Source of the DNA: Panopea generosa | Taxonomy: Eukaryota; Mollusca; Bivalvia; Adapedonta; Hiatellidae | DNA: 64,000 nucleotides | NCBI GenBank assembly: GCA_029582155.1 | Contig: CM055895.1 | Span: 60,489,078-60,553,077, forward strand | Direction: 5' to 3' | Program-made: the position numbers and the translations under genes | Notes under the pieces: generated by a model | Told to the model about the DNA's origin: nothing | The model's database searches: none | What the model saw: only the letters and a program-made list of their open reading frames with translations | Shown: one piece after another, positions 45,301 to 60,200 of the stretch | How the letters are laid out: every line of letters begins with the position of its first letter | Position numbering within the stretch: position 1 is the first letter of the stretch

Positions 45301-48300
45301 CCACAAAATTCACAAATAACATCTACATGTATACATGTAGTATAAAAAGTTCCATACTGAGGGTAACTTTGTGTTCTTACAGACCAGTAGAAAATATACA
45401 TTACCTTGCTCTCCCCAGACAGAGATGTAAAAGTTGGCAACAAACAAAACAACAGTTGCAGTGCCATTAACGAACAAGTCTGCCATTTTTCCTCCTCTCT
45501 GGAAATACAAGATTTATTATACAATGTACTTTGGTATCTGAACCTAGAAGTAGGCCTGTGGGACAATGACAAACTGTTCTAACAATTCCAAATTAATAGT
45601 TCATTTAATACTGACTTTTACCAACAATCAATATGAAGGGGATTCATATAACTACTGTTTGTAGGTAGGTAGATAAATTGTTGGTGGGTGGGTGAATAAG
45701 AAAAATATATTGAAGGGTGTGGGGGGGATGGTTTCTGACAGGCTGGACTGTTGTGAGCTGGCCTGTGTGTAGGTACATAATTTTATACACTGTCTTTTTA
45801 ACCAAATTTGTGGTCTAGTGGAAGACTAACATGAGTTATTGGTTCTTATAAAAAACAGTATACCAAGGGGCATAATTTCTATCTGAACCAAAACAAGCAT
45901 AAATGTTTCTTTTTCTTGCATACCAAACATACTGAATAATTATTTTGATTTAATTCATCATGATATTTTTACCACAATCGCTTATAAGACATCAAATCAT
46001 ACTATATGTGCAGATATTTATGTCAAAGTTTTTATATGTCGCATCAAAAGATGGTTCTAACATCACAGAGGGAGAACCTTGTCCCTGGGGAGAAATAGGA
46101 ATATCAAACTCCGGTAAAAATGCAGATATCCTTATCCAGAATGCAAGTTGCAGTTGATTAATGTTGTTTTTAAAAAAAATTTGAGTCATATCATAAAGAA
46201 TGGACAGACAGTTGCTGTCACATGATCACTTACATTGTTGTTCTTAGGTCATGGGTTTGAGCCCATCTTGGTCCAAAATTTAATGTGAGGAAGTTTGCTT
46301 GCAGTTACAAGCAGAAATATGGTAGTTTTACTCAGATTAGTTTGGAGGTCTTCCTTCACAATAAAACTGAATACAGTATATAAACTTCATTTTGTCAAAA
46401 AAGGAATTAAAGTCAATAAAAAAAAAATAACCTTGCTCTGAAGACATGGTACAGGTTGCACAGCGTATCCAATGGCACCTCTGTAAAATCTAAGTATTCT
46501 GGTCGTGAAGACAACCCTCGACGCTGAGCCTGATCTTGGGACAAATCAACAAGGAACGTAGTAACAAATTGGATAATTTCCACACTTGAACACTCTGGTT
46601 TCTTTTCTGCATTTGGTGGATGTTTTACCTTGCAATGGAAAATGAACAAATGAGGTGGGGTTTGAAAGCATACCAACGTATAAAAAATTATGATGCCACC
46701 AGGTAGGAAAATTCCAGGCTCATTCTCCATGTACAAAAATTGACATGCAAATTGAAAAAAAAATCAACAAATGAACATGACAAAGTAATGAAAAATAGAG
46801 GATTGCACATGAGAGTTCATTTAATATTTAATTTATTAAACCATTTTGCAAAATATAATATGCAAGGCTCTTGTGAGCACTATATAATTTTCGCCAACAA
46901 GTTTAATAAATTCAAAGAGGATCTCCCTGGCTGGTGGTCTAAGGCACTGGCATGTAATAACCACTTATCTCTCACCATTGCGACTTTAAGTGAGAAAATT
47001 TGCCAGTTAAAGATGATGGTTTTACTCAGATTCATTCTGAGGTCTTCCTCCACCAATAAGCCAGGCCCGATTAGCTCAGTCGGTTACGCGTCCGACTTTC
47101 AATCCAGGGGTCGTGAGTTCGCATCCCTCGCCAGGCAACAGTCTCAGTGATGATTGATATACGACATTGTGTCTCATTATCATTCTTCTCTCACCACTGA
47201 TTCAAGTGGGAAAGTTATCAGTAACTTGCGGAGATGGGTGTGTGCTCGAGTTCTGGTAAATCCCAGGAAACAGTGGTTAGGTTAACTATTCCCCCCCCCC
47301 CCCGTTGGCATAAAAATGATGATTAATATTCAATCAATCAATCAATCAATCCTCCACCAATAAAAACAGATATGACATATATAATCAGCTATGTGTAATA
47401 AATGGTGTTAAACCCTATTCAAAATGGATAGGTGGATAAATATGAATCAATCAATAAATTAAATAAATAAAATTAAATAATAAACAGTTACATAACTGCC
47501 TTAACGCTGCATTATTTTGTGAATGAATTATTATATCTCCTGGAAATGCCACCAGAACACAGGGAATGCATCATAGAACCTGGTGGGCTTGCTACATGTA
47601 TGAGACTGATAAATGATCAAGAATGTGAGAATATTTTTATCAAAGAACACATACATACTGTATATTTACCATTTATTTTTCTTCCATCCTTCTGTAACTC
47701 ATGCACAACATACATAATATAGCCATGCTGATCTCCGTAGTACTTACCACCACCTGATCTTCCATGAGAACAGATTTACGATTGAACCCATAAAACTTGA
47801 TACCCACAATTCCCATCTTGCCAGCACTTTCCTGTCTCGTCTCGAGAAACTTCACCAAAACATACTGCAATTTTAAAAATTAATTGATCAAATTAATTAT
47901 TCTGGTTGATAAAAAGAATGGAAGTAGGTTTTTAAGTTTACAGACAATATTTTGAGAGTTGCCTACATACAGAAAAACTGTCCAAAATGAGTTATGGAAA
48001 ATGCGAACTGGCAAGTTGGCCGAACAATTACTCCAAAGTTTCATTGTGATGTTATGCTGAAAACTTGACCTTGACTTTTGAGGTGTTGTATATGACATTT
48101 TATGTTGAGCAATTCATTGAAGTTATTTAAAAATCTCTCCATACATTTGGTAGTTTGAGGGTGGACACGTTCAACAATGCAGTATATGGAAATACAGAGT
48201 CTCCATATGCCCAATTCCTGTATGTGACCTTGACCTTTGTGATAGCTGCCAAGATGTTGGACTTGATATGTTGTCATGTATGCTGAACACTATGGTGAAG

Positions 48301-51220
48301 TTATTTGAAAATCGGTCCTTACATTTAGAAATTACAGGGAGAACACAACCAGCAATGCAGTATATGGGAACATACAGCATCAATTTGCCACAATAAGACC
48401 TGTACATGACATTTGCGGTAGTCACCAAGGTGACCTTTGAGGTAGTCACCCGTGTTTTGTTCTGGAATTGTAGTCAAACTGGCTACTGGCTCAACTTATC
48501 AGGCCTGGCAAATTCATTTTCAATTTTCTATACTAATCCAAGTACTGACCTGACCTTGACCATTGAGATGTTGGACTTGACATGTCATCATATCATGCTG
48601 AACACTTTGGTAAAGTTATTTTAAATGTCTTTACGTTTAGAAATCACAGGGGGGACACAACAGCAATGCAGTGTATGGAAATATACAGCATCCATACACC
48701 AAACCCGAAACTATCCGAGCTAACTAGGCCCGGCAAATTCATTTTGTATTTTCTATACTAATTCAAGTAAAAGTTTCAGATTTTTCCTCCCAATTTCGTT
48801 GACTGTATGGCAAACTTAACAAAAAGTTGATTTCTGCAAATTGATTCTCCCCTTACATTTATATCATTTTCAACTAATGACTTTTTTTTTTTTAAACCTA
48901 AAATCTCTCAAAAGTATACATACCTGACCCACTGGGTACCAGTTAACTGGGATGTCAATTTCATCACTGAAATATTACATGAAACTGATTAACAGTCACT
49001 GAATTATCGTTATAATAGCATAGGAATTTATAACATATTAAATCAACTATGAGATGTTCTCAAACATTCTTGTTACCCACATACATATACATGATAGATA
49101 TTTCTTTTATCTCTATCCAACTGTAGTCCACATAGATAATATGGGGTTGTAAGATTAATCACATAGAAAATAAGAGTGATCAATAGTCCAGTGGTAACAC
49201 CTAGAACTTGTGATCCAGGGGTTGTAAGATTAATCACATAGGAAATAAGAGTGATCAATAGTCCAGTGGTAACACCTAGAACTTGTGATCCAGGGGTTGT
49301 AAGATTAATCACATAGGAAATAAGAGTGATCAATAGTCCAGTGGTAACACCTAGAACTTGTGATCCAGGGGTTGTAAGATTAATCACATAGGAAATAAGA
49401 GTGATCAATAGTCCAGTGGTAACACCTAGAACTTGTGATCCAGGGGTTGTAAGATTAATCACATAAGAAATAAGAGTGATCAATAGTCCAGTGGTAACAC
49501 CTAGAACTTGTGAGCCAGGGGCTGTAAGATTATACTAACTTAACCACAGTGGTGGTCTAATAGGTAGAGCACCTCCTCGCATGCAGATGGTCATGGGTCT
49601 GATCCCCAGTTAGGTCATATCAAAGATTTAAAAATCAAGAAGTCATTGCAGCAATATGGCATAAAAATTGTTGAAAGTGATGTTAAGCACCATACAACAA
49701 CAGGATATTATCTTGTCTTCTACCTTCATTTGCATGAAAAAAAAACCCATATATATTAAGATATTAAAAATGTAAATATTTTAATCAAGTACACACCAGT
49801 CATCTTCAAGAGTGAAATATGCGACAGGATTGTCAGGCTTTCCAGCTATACCAGCATTTCTGTAATGAAAATACACATATCCATAAACTGTAATCATCAT
49901 TGAAATTGACCAATCATATAACACATATAATTACATTTCTGTAATGAAAATATATATATATCCATAAACTGTTATCAAAATGGACCATTCATATAATACA
50001 TATAATTACATTTCTGTAATGAAAATACACATATCCATAAACTGTAATAGAAATTTAACATTCATATTCATATAACACAAGTAATTACATTTCTGTAATG
50101 AAAATACACATATCCACTGTAATGGAAATTTACTGTTCATATAACACATATAATTACATTTCTGTAATGAAAATACACATATCCATAAACTGTAATGGAA
50201 ATTTACCAGTCATATAACACATATTATTACATTTCTAAAATGAAAATACTCATCAACTTAATTGGGAATTTACTGTTCATACATGTATAACACATATCAA
50301 TGAAAATGCACATATAAAATCATTGTTACAGAAGAATTCTGCAAAATAAAATGTCGCTCCAATATTGCTCTATCAGAAAGTAAGATTATGTTGTTGGCTA
50401 ATCCATAGACATCAATATCTTGTGGAAAAATGCTGCACAACTCTGAATATTAAAACATAACTACAGATCAAAACTTTGTAACTGTATTTTTAGTAACACT
50501 GTCGCCTGTAAAATTAAGCAACCTTTAAGCGCATGTTGAAATCATGTCTATGTTACATGTATGTGGAGAGTTTGACAGCAATGATCTGAAAAATAAGAGG
50601 AGTGAACAGGTTTTTTAAAATTTGTATAATGACGGAAAATGGAATTAAATTTTGCAGGACTGTAGTGTAGTGGATAGAGAGTTGGCCCCTCATGCCAGAA
50701 ATTGCGTGTTCAATTCCAAGCTTGACCAGCTGCCCCTCAAAAAACCTCTCTCAGTACTGGTTCCATCCAGGAAGCTGACTCAAAAATGGTTCTGCACTTT
50801 CTTTGCAATCAACCTATAAATTTAGTATCAACTAAGCAATCCAAGTGTGTGCGAAGATTTGCAGGCAACACAAAAAGCAACCCTACCTGACTTGTACACT
50901 GAACTGGTACTCTAGTTTCCCCCAAGAGTCATATCCCTCAAACCTCTCCAAATGGTCTTCCAGTTTAAATTCAGAACTGAAATAAATGTATTTTCAGCAT
51001 TAGCAAAGTATTTTTCTAATGATTGAAAAGTATTTTTCACATGCAATAAATTGAGTTTTGACAGAGAAATAAACCATATTCTTTCTGCAAGTTATTGGCC
51101 AATTGTCCATTAAAACCTATGTGCTGTAAAGTCTAAAACTCTCTATCCATAGTCAGTGCATTTTATCACTTTATAAAACATTTACATTTTGAATGTAACT
51201 AGTTAAAAAGAAACTTTGTA

Positions 51221-51270
<50 letters not shown>

Positions 51271-54200
51271 GGGGGGATCAGAATGTTTGTAGACTTTGCC
51301 ATAACTTATTTATGTCAATTATACAATGCACAATAGTGTAATTGTATTTGAAATAAATGTATATGGGACATATTTTGAAAATTTTAGCATGATACGTCAA
51401 CAATTAAGAAAATAAGGCACTATTCAAAGCATAGCAGTTAGATATGTCGGGACAAAATGACGATGTTGTATTCAACAAAAAACGATGTCAATATTTCAAA
51501 CAGGTGCTTTTTTATCAAATTTACTGGGTCGCTTCTTCTCAAAATACTCTCCTCCATGGTCTATACGTTTTTGCAACCATTTAAACCATTCAGTGAACAT
51601 GTTAACAAAATCAGAAGATGGTATACTGGACACATAATTCTGTAAAACATGCTTTGGTTCCAATTTGTCTTCAAATCGACTTCCCATTTGCTCTTTTTTT
51701 AATGACTAATTCTCGGCCATCTCAAAAACATTAATTTTTTTATATTTAAACACTAGAGACCTTGAAACATTATATTCACCGTATATACTTTTGTTTCTCT
51801 CTATGAGCAGGTGTATTACCTAACATGGAGCAGAACGGAACTAAGGTATTTCGCAAGTTTATCCATTTTCAAGTGCCCCGACGTCATTTTGTTTCAAACA
51901 AAATGGCATACTGTAACATCATAATATTGACGTCATTTTGAGATGCGCATAATTGGTGTCATTTTTTTAAAGGATGTGAACAAGCATACAATACAGCACA
52001 CATTGATGATATTTTTTATTTAAAAATAAAACGCATTTTGGTAACGCTACGCTTGTTTGAATAGTAGCGGTAGGAAAAAAGCAAAAACTGCCCCGACTAC
52101 GTAAATTGACGTTTCCATAGCTACTATAGAATATAAACTAATGATGAAAAATTATAATTTTTTTGCAAAATTACTGTAAATATATAGCGGCACATGATCC
52201 CTGAGAATTATTAGAATACAATGGTAAATAAAAAAGTAATGGCAAAAGTCTACAAACTTTCTGATCCCCCCTCGTATATATATATATTTGTAAATGAGGA
52301 TTAATGCCATTTTCAACACATTTCAGGTCATATATGGCATATCAAGTTTTACTGGTGGAGGAAGACCTCAGAATGAATAAGAGTAGAAAACTTTCTCACA
52401 TAAAGTTTTTGGAGGGAGCGGGACTCAAACCTACAACTTAAGCGGTGAGAGGTTAGTGATCTTATGAGGTAAGAGATGGCGCCTTAGACCAAATGGATAC
52501 GAAAGACCCCTAAAGTTTACATCACATAATTATGATATAAACAGGTAATTTAAAATGTTCTACAAGCAGTGTATTTTATCTAACACTATTGCATTTTATT
52601 TGTATTTCCTTTTACAGCTATTCCAATTCCCAATTCCAATGTCAGAAACAAAAATGTATAAATAAAGTATTAATTTACAAACCTATCTCTGTATATAAAC
52701 ACTAAGCCCCTTTTGGCACCTTTCACCCCTGGAGACACCTAAAATTTGGTAAAAAATGAAAGTACATTATATAGTGTGTTTACAATCAAAATGATTAACT
52801 TCTTATGTAATGTGTGCATCCAGATCTCTAAGGTCACTGACAATGTCTATAGGTCATATACCCTATAGCATGTATACACTGATACAAATTATAAACAGGC
52901 CATCTTTCTTCTGACTTTATATCAGGAATATCAACTAACATTTAATACCGTAATATTTGATAATTGTCTTTTCAATATAAACGGTATTTGAATTGTTAAA
53001 AGATACCATTTTCAACACATTACATGTTATTTCTTGGTGGAGAAAGACTTCAGGATATATCTATTAAAGTAGAACTGATCCTCCTTCTGCAAATAACTGG
53101 CAAACGTTCTCACTCTTTCATATTTTGGATCAAGCTAGGGCAAGAATCCACATTTTCAGTAAGCGAAAATAAGAATCTAACATGGGCTCGAGGTTCAGAT
53201 AAAATATTCTATATCCTGAGGGATAACTGTTTTTGGAGGGAATGTGGCTGTGCCAAGTTCCCACTGAAAACAATTATCCCAAGGGACGGGATTTTCTATA
53301 TGAATGGAATAAGCCATTATTTGTGGAATGTTACTTCAAAATATGTCATGTGGTTTACAAGATATCAGACAAACACAAAGTATTGTACCTATGTCTGAAC
53401 TAGACTGGACAAGATCAGGCACACGTGCACCAGACCATCATTGTGATGACTATGTCAAGCTCACCGCAAACAGCTGGACAATAGGTTTAATTTTACTATT
53501 TTTAAAAGAGTCAGTATCTTCTATCAATTTGTATAATCTCTTATTATTTATTGACAATGTCATTATTACACAGTAACCTTCAGTTGACCACAATTTGTAT
53601 AATATCTAATTATTTATAGACAATATCCTTATTACACATAAACATTCAGTTGACCACAATTTGTATAATCTCTTAATATTTGTAGAACATATCCTTATTA
53701 CATACATGTAGTAACCTTCAGTTTGCCACAATTTGTACAATCTCTTATTATTTATAGACAATATCCTTATTACACAGTAAACTTCAGTTGGCCACACTTT
53801 GTTAATTCTCTTATTATTTTCAAACAATGTCCTTATTACACAGTAACCTTCAGTTGACCACAATTTACATATTGGCAGTGCATGGTACAAGAGGTAAAAA
53901 GTAATTTACAGCTGTTTGTAATATAAAACACTATGGTTTTTTTTCCTACAAGTTTATCTACGTTTTTTGTATTATAAACATCTTGACCAAGCAATATATT
54001 ATATACACAGAAGGTCTATTTTTACAGCAACAAGGAGGTGGGGCAATATTGCAGTCAAGACATGTGTACACAATAGCAGTACTCCTCCAACAATGAGCCA
54101 TGATAAACTGACATTTCATCTTTTATATAAATATAAAAAAATACTATTTATCACTACCATATTATAAGATAAGGAAAAATATGAAGAAGTTGAATACATC

Positions 54201-57200
54201 CACTCTAACCTTTAACTTCAGTTTTGTGACCTGTATGTAACCAGTGGTCTTAAAAATCATGTTTACTTTCATCTTGCCTTCCTCTGATATGTACACTGAA
54301 AAACAAGAATTATTGCCATCAACATAAATTATGTGTGTATAAATTATTTAAACTCTCCTGAAATATTTCAGACTGTTTTTGTTTAAGAATTGTTTCCACA
54401 AACTAGAGAAATAACGTCAGAGGTAAGCAATTGTTTCCATAAACTAGAGACATAAAGACAGAGATAAGCAATTGTTTCCATAAACTAGAGACATAAAGAC
54501 AGAGATAAGCAATTGTTTCCATAAACAAGAGACATAAAGACAGAGATAAGCAATTGTTTCCATAAACTAGAGCCATGAAGACAGAGATAAGCAATTGTTT
54601 CCATAAACTAGAGCCATAAAGACAGAGATAAGCAATTGTTTCCATAAACTAGAGACATAACGACAGAGATAAGCAATTGTTTCCATAAACTAGAGACATA
54701 AAGACAGAGATAAGCAATTGTTTCCATAAACTAGAGACATAAAGACAGAGATAAGCAAGTGCTTGTCTAAATTGTGGCAGACACATTTGGCATTGAAAAC
54801 ACAACTACTCTTAAAATATTATTTTCATTTTGGTATTAAAAAAAAAGGGATTTGCTGTAACTTTGGGTTTTAAAATTTTCTTTTTTAAATTTAAAGTAAT
54901 GAGGACATTTTCTGCTACAGTTATTGTTTTGTGATAATTTTCTCATTTTTTTGTGATAATTTTCTTATTTTTGTTATCACTTTCTCATTTTTTGTCTCAT
55001 TGTCATTTGTCTCTTATTGCTGATTCAAATGGAAAAGGTATTTATTATCTGTGCCAGGCCCTCAGTCAGTAATGTGTCTGACTATCAATCCAGGGGTCGT
55101 GGGTTTGAACCCCTGCCCATGATCACTGATATACAATGTTGAGTCTCACTGTCATTCATCTCTCACTGCTGATAAAAGTGAGAAAGTTATCAGTTACTTG
55201 CGTAGATGTGTGTACTCAAATTCTGTTTAACCTTCCAGGATCCCAGGAAAGAGTGGTTAGGTTAACTGATTGTCTGTTAGTCCTCAATGGCATAAAAATG
55301 ATGCTAAATATTCAATCAATTAATTACAATCCATCCAAAAAATACATATATGGTGTCCATTATTACATTATAGGGTCCTCCATTGCCGAGCGGTTTTAGG
55401 CAATGCCTCAAGATTATTTACCTCCCACTGTTGACCTTGTGGGTATGAGACCAGCTCAACCCAAATTTTATGTGAGAAAATCTGCCAGTTACTTGTGAAA
55501 AAATATCAAATTCATTCTGAGGTCTTCCTCCACAAATACTTGAAAAAAAATGGAAGCCACATTCATGTATATTATGTGATGTAACTCCCTTCAAAAATTA
55601 AAAATGTGTTCATGAGAAAACTGTAAGACATTAAAATTGTAACAATAACACTAAATAATCAGTTGATGGCCATAACTGCGTCCTTCTGTTTTTCTTTGAA
55701 TAGGCATAGGACAATTACGATTGCATGAAGCTAAATGACGCTAATTTTCAGCACATATTCAGCACTCAGCACAGAGTACTGATGGGAGTGTACTAACCTG
55801 GTGATGTTTCCGTCCAGGACGAGGTGAGAACATTCTCTGGTTTAGATTGTTCATCATGATGTCCGCCATCGCAACCACACAAAGTCAACTGTAGCTGGTG
55901 TCCTGTAAACAAATTGTTGATGAATTATAAAAACTATGTTACATTAGTTACGTAATTTATCCTTTTAACTCAAACTTAAATATTTTCTCCCTACAAACCT
56001 TTAAATAAAGATGAAAAATATTTAACAAGTTATTTTTACAAAAATATCACAAAGAATTTTCGTTTTAGATTAAAATTATTTTACACTGACTTTTCAAAAT
56101 TTCTCTCATTTTATAAAAAGCCCTTTTCAGTTAGCTCAGTCACAAACCCATTAGTCACTGTGATGATTTTATAAACATTGAGTCTCATTGTCATTCACCT
56201 CTAAATGCGGATTCAAGTGGGAAAGTTATCGTTTACTTGCAGAGATGGGTGTGTTCGAGTACTGTTTAACCTTCTAGGATCCCACAAAACAGTTGTTAGC
56301 TGAACTGATTGTTTGTTAGCCCTCGGTGACTTCAAACAAAATAAAATCAATGCTCACCTTCAGTATAACCCATACAAATCATATGCTGATAAAGTGAACC
56401 TGTATGAAGCATATACTGATAAAGTGTCTTGCCCAAGGACAAAACACATGGCTGTGTTTCAGATCAAACCCACAAACATCTGACCCAAAGGGAAATTTTT
56501 TATCAAAAACAGACATGTGTCCCATTATATCAATAGAAGATACCACATCTACTGACCTGATCTCACCACATCTACTACCCTAATCTCACCTCATCTACTG
56601 ACCTGATATCACCACATCTACTGACCTACTGACCTGATCTCACCACATCTACTGACCTGATCTCACCACATCTACTGACCTACTGACCTGATCTCACAAC
56701 ATCTACTGACCTACTGACCTGATCTCACCACATCTACTGACTTGATCTCTCCACATCTACTGACCTGATCTCTCCACATCTACTGACCTGATCTTTCCCA
56801 GCAGGAGTCTCGGGCTTTATGCATTTTGTTCATTAAAGGAGTACAGGGCAGTGACAAATCTGGATGGTCTGAAGGAACAAGAAAAACATGTTATGGCTTA
56901 GATAATTCACTTATATCTAGACAGATAAGAAACTTGAATCTTCTGACTAAATGTCAATAGAATAGCATAAGATGTATTAATTATTTTGCAAATTAATCAT
57001 TTGAAATCTGCATACAACTGACTTCTTGTAAAATAAAATTTAAGTTGTATGTTTTGACAATGCAAAATGCTCTTAAATTAAAAAGAGTACAGAAGTGTAG
57101 CAAAACTTCCAAGTCATTTTAGAGACTGTATACAAATTACTGAAAATAGTCTCCTGTAATTCCAACTGGAAAAGTAAAACATTTAATTTATATTTCTGAT

Positions 57201-60200
57201 ATAAATGGAAATTGTGATAATTGAAACATATTTTACCTTCTTACACATTTAACCTACTTCAAAAATTTCACTTTCTTAATCCAAACTGTGACATATGATA
57301 CTGTTGCTTTTTAATGTTTTGATTACATGTACATCTAAGAATGTTTCGTACGTTTTCTTCCAGCATTACTAGATTTGTTCCATTAAGAAGCAAAGTCACT
57401 TGCTCCATCAAGTGATATTCTAAAATTCTAAATTGTATTTGTCATTTGTAATGTTATTGAAGATTCCACATAAATTATGTTTGAAATTTTATTCATCCAA
57501 ACATGTTTCTATCACTTACCTTGGAGTATCTTGAGTGTCCTCAGTAAACCGCCAATATGCCCTCGGGCCAGGTTGAATGACAACAATAATTGCACACCAT
57601 CAGGTAAAACTTCATTCTCCTTACTATAATAGAAGTGCAGTATGTATCACATTATTTACAGTGGAGTGCAGTTATAAACCCATGACATACTTTTATATCA
57701 ACCTGGTGTAATATCACTTCCGATTCATGGCTCTGTGTTTTCCGTATAACACATCTCTCGAACTTAAAATACCGAACTACACTCTGACTTGCATGAATCT
57801 ATAAATGACGTCTATTTGTTATAGTAAAATGACGTTATTTTGAGCCATTATGCCGCACAATGACTGACAGAAACTAATATTCCAAATTCTTTTTCCACGT
57901 AGAGGCGATCTATTAAATAAGTAATGTGACAAAAAGAATCTTACATTCATGCTCATTTATTATCTAATTTATTAAAATTGTTGGCTAAAATAATATAATG
58001 CTCAGCACAGCCTCGCATAGTATAATTTTTGTAAACACGTTCAATAAATTAAACAATAAATGATCACTCGTTTAAGAGCATCTATGTATCATATGATGAG
58101 TACCACAATATACATGCAGAATACATTATTTTTAAGTGATTTTTTTTTTTTTTTTTTTTTTTAAATTATAACACAATTTTCAATGCATCACAGTTTTTAA
58201 TTGGCTACTAGTTTTATTGATGGACAGCCTTGGAAAAATGAACGAATAAAACCACCGGTTTTCAGTAGTAGCAAAATAAAGCCAACATTTTAAAATGAAG
58301 AGGTCATTATTCAGATATGTATTGACTGATCAGACCATGTTTTAATCATGCATGAAGTCGGGCCAGGTTAGTTCAGTTGGTAGCGTGCATTGACTATCAA
58401 TCCTAGGGTCACGAGTTAGAATCGCCGCTTGGCTACAGTCTCCATGATTTTTGATTCATATATACAACATAGCTTCTCATTGTCATTTGTCTCTTATTAC
58501 TGATTCAAGAGAGAAAATTATATTAAAGTTACTTTCGGAGATGGGTGTGCTGAAGTAATGGTTAACCATCGCAGCATCCCAGGAAAGATTGTCCGTTAGC
58601 CCTCAAAGGAATAAAAATGGTGTTAAATATTAAAAAAACTTAATCATGCAATGGTTTAAATACATTTTATATACAATATTATCAGCTAAACATGCACAAT
58701 ATTCACAATATACGAGGTGTGTTAAAAAACTTTTGTAATATTTCAACATTTATTTTAGGACTAGAATCATATATGTACAAACACAAACAAGATAAGCATT
58801 TAATTTAAATTGCCATTTATAAAAAATATTTCCTCTATGCAATTGCAAATTTCTTATCTATATTATATATGTAGCAACAGTTTAGAAAATATGCATGCAG
58901 TCGTTACCCAGAGTAGTCCAATGATGTCAGCGACTTCAAATTTTTGCACAACATTTAACCAGCCAAATCACATCTTGTCTAAGTACCCAGCTGGCTCTTG
59001 GATGCACTTCATACATGTATGTGTCTTTTCACCCATTAACCATACACATCTCTATATCACTCTTCCTTGAACTGTGCAATGATGTAATGAGTTCATGTAG
59101 ATTTGACCGGTTAAACATTGTTTGAATACTTGAGGTCACTGGACTGCTGTGGTAGTCGATATTTGCATTTTTTCTAGCGCTAGGTAACAATATTCAATAT
59201 CAATATGAAATTTCGCATTTGCATTGAGGAAATAATACTTTTTATGGCAATATAATTTCTATTTACAAGCTATGCTCGATTCTGAAAATACTACAAAAGT
59301 CTGCATATTTTTTAAACACACCTTGTATATGATAAGAATGAAAGAATTCTTTGGAGTTCTTCCCCGAATGAATCCTACTTACACAGCAACCTCTGTTACA
59401 AATTTCTCCACCTCCTGTAAGACAAGTTTACTTAGAAATGGTGGTTTATCACTGCTTGCTGGGCTCAGGGACAGTGGCGGGATGTGTTCTAGGGCATGTC
59501 TGAAATAAACAAATTTCCAATCATTAAATCACACAGAAATCAGATGAAAATATAGCCAATAACAGAAAACTTTTTATAATAACATACTATGCTCTCAATG
59601 CAAGATATGTGCGGAGCACGTGGTCCAGTGGTAGAGCATCAAACCCAGGAACAGAGGATCTTGTTTTTGAACCTCCCAAACGGCTACATGTATGTGAGGT
59701 GTCCTTTAGCAAGACCCTTTTTCCACATATGCTTAGCACTGGTTCTGCCAAGGAAGATTTTAAGCTTGATTGGTTGTAACAACTTATTTCACAATCAAAG
59801 TAAAATAAATAAGTTTAACCTTATGCAAGATTTTTCAATAGAATTTATATAGCATCTTTTTTTTATTGTAGTGAAAGACTTCAGACAAAATCTGTCAGAG
59901 TAGAACTACCATCTTTCTGCAAGCAACTGGCAAACTTTCTCTCATTAAGTTTTTTGACCGTGATGGGCTCAAACCCATCACCTTGGCAATGAGAGGTATG
60001 TGATCTTGAGACACTGTCTTTTAACCCTTTACTCCATAGATACACGTTTTCCCGCACCAATCACAGAAGGCATTTGAAAACAGTGCAGGAAGAGTTCAGA
60101 TTGCTCGTAACGAGCAATCTGAACACTTTCTGCACTGCTTTCAACTCTGTCAGTTAATATAAACATAATTCACCCAATAATTCGAAAGCCTTCTATATTA

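Noticed and set aside
45310-45510. Apparent ATG with a signal-peptide-like start (MADLFVNGTATVVLFVANFY)
   Set aside because: An alternative frame of exon W13; only the other frame joins in phase to W12 and W14.
47062-47135. Functional tRNA gene
   Set aside because: The head is tRNA-like but is followed by a shared SINE body and tail and lies in a target duplication; the acceptor stem does not pair convincingly.
47290-47306. Run of about 15 C inside SINE A as a biological feature
   Set aside because: It replaces expected SINE sequence and could be a sequencing or assembly artefact; nothing supports a function.
49073-49483. 136-codon minus-strand ORF with a 25-residue repeat
   Set aside because: 75-bp tandem unit divisible by 3; tRNA-like sequence, not protein coding.
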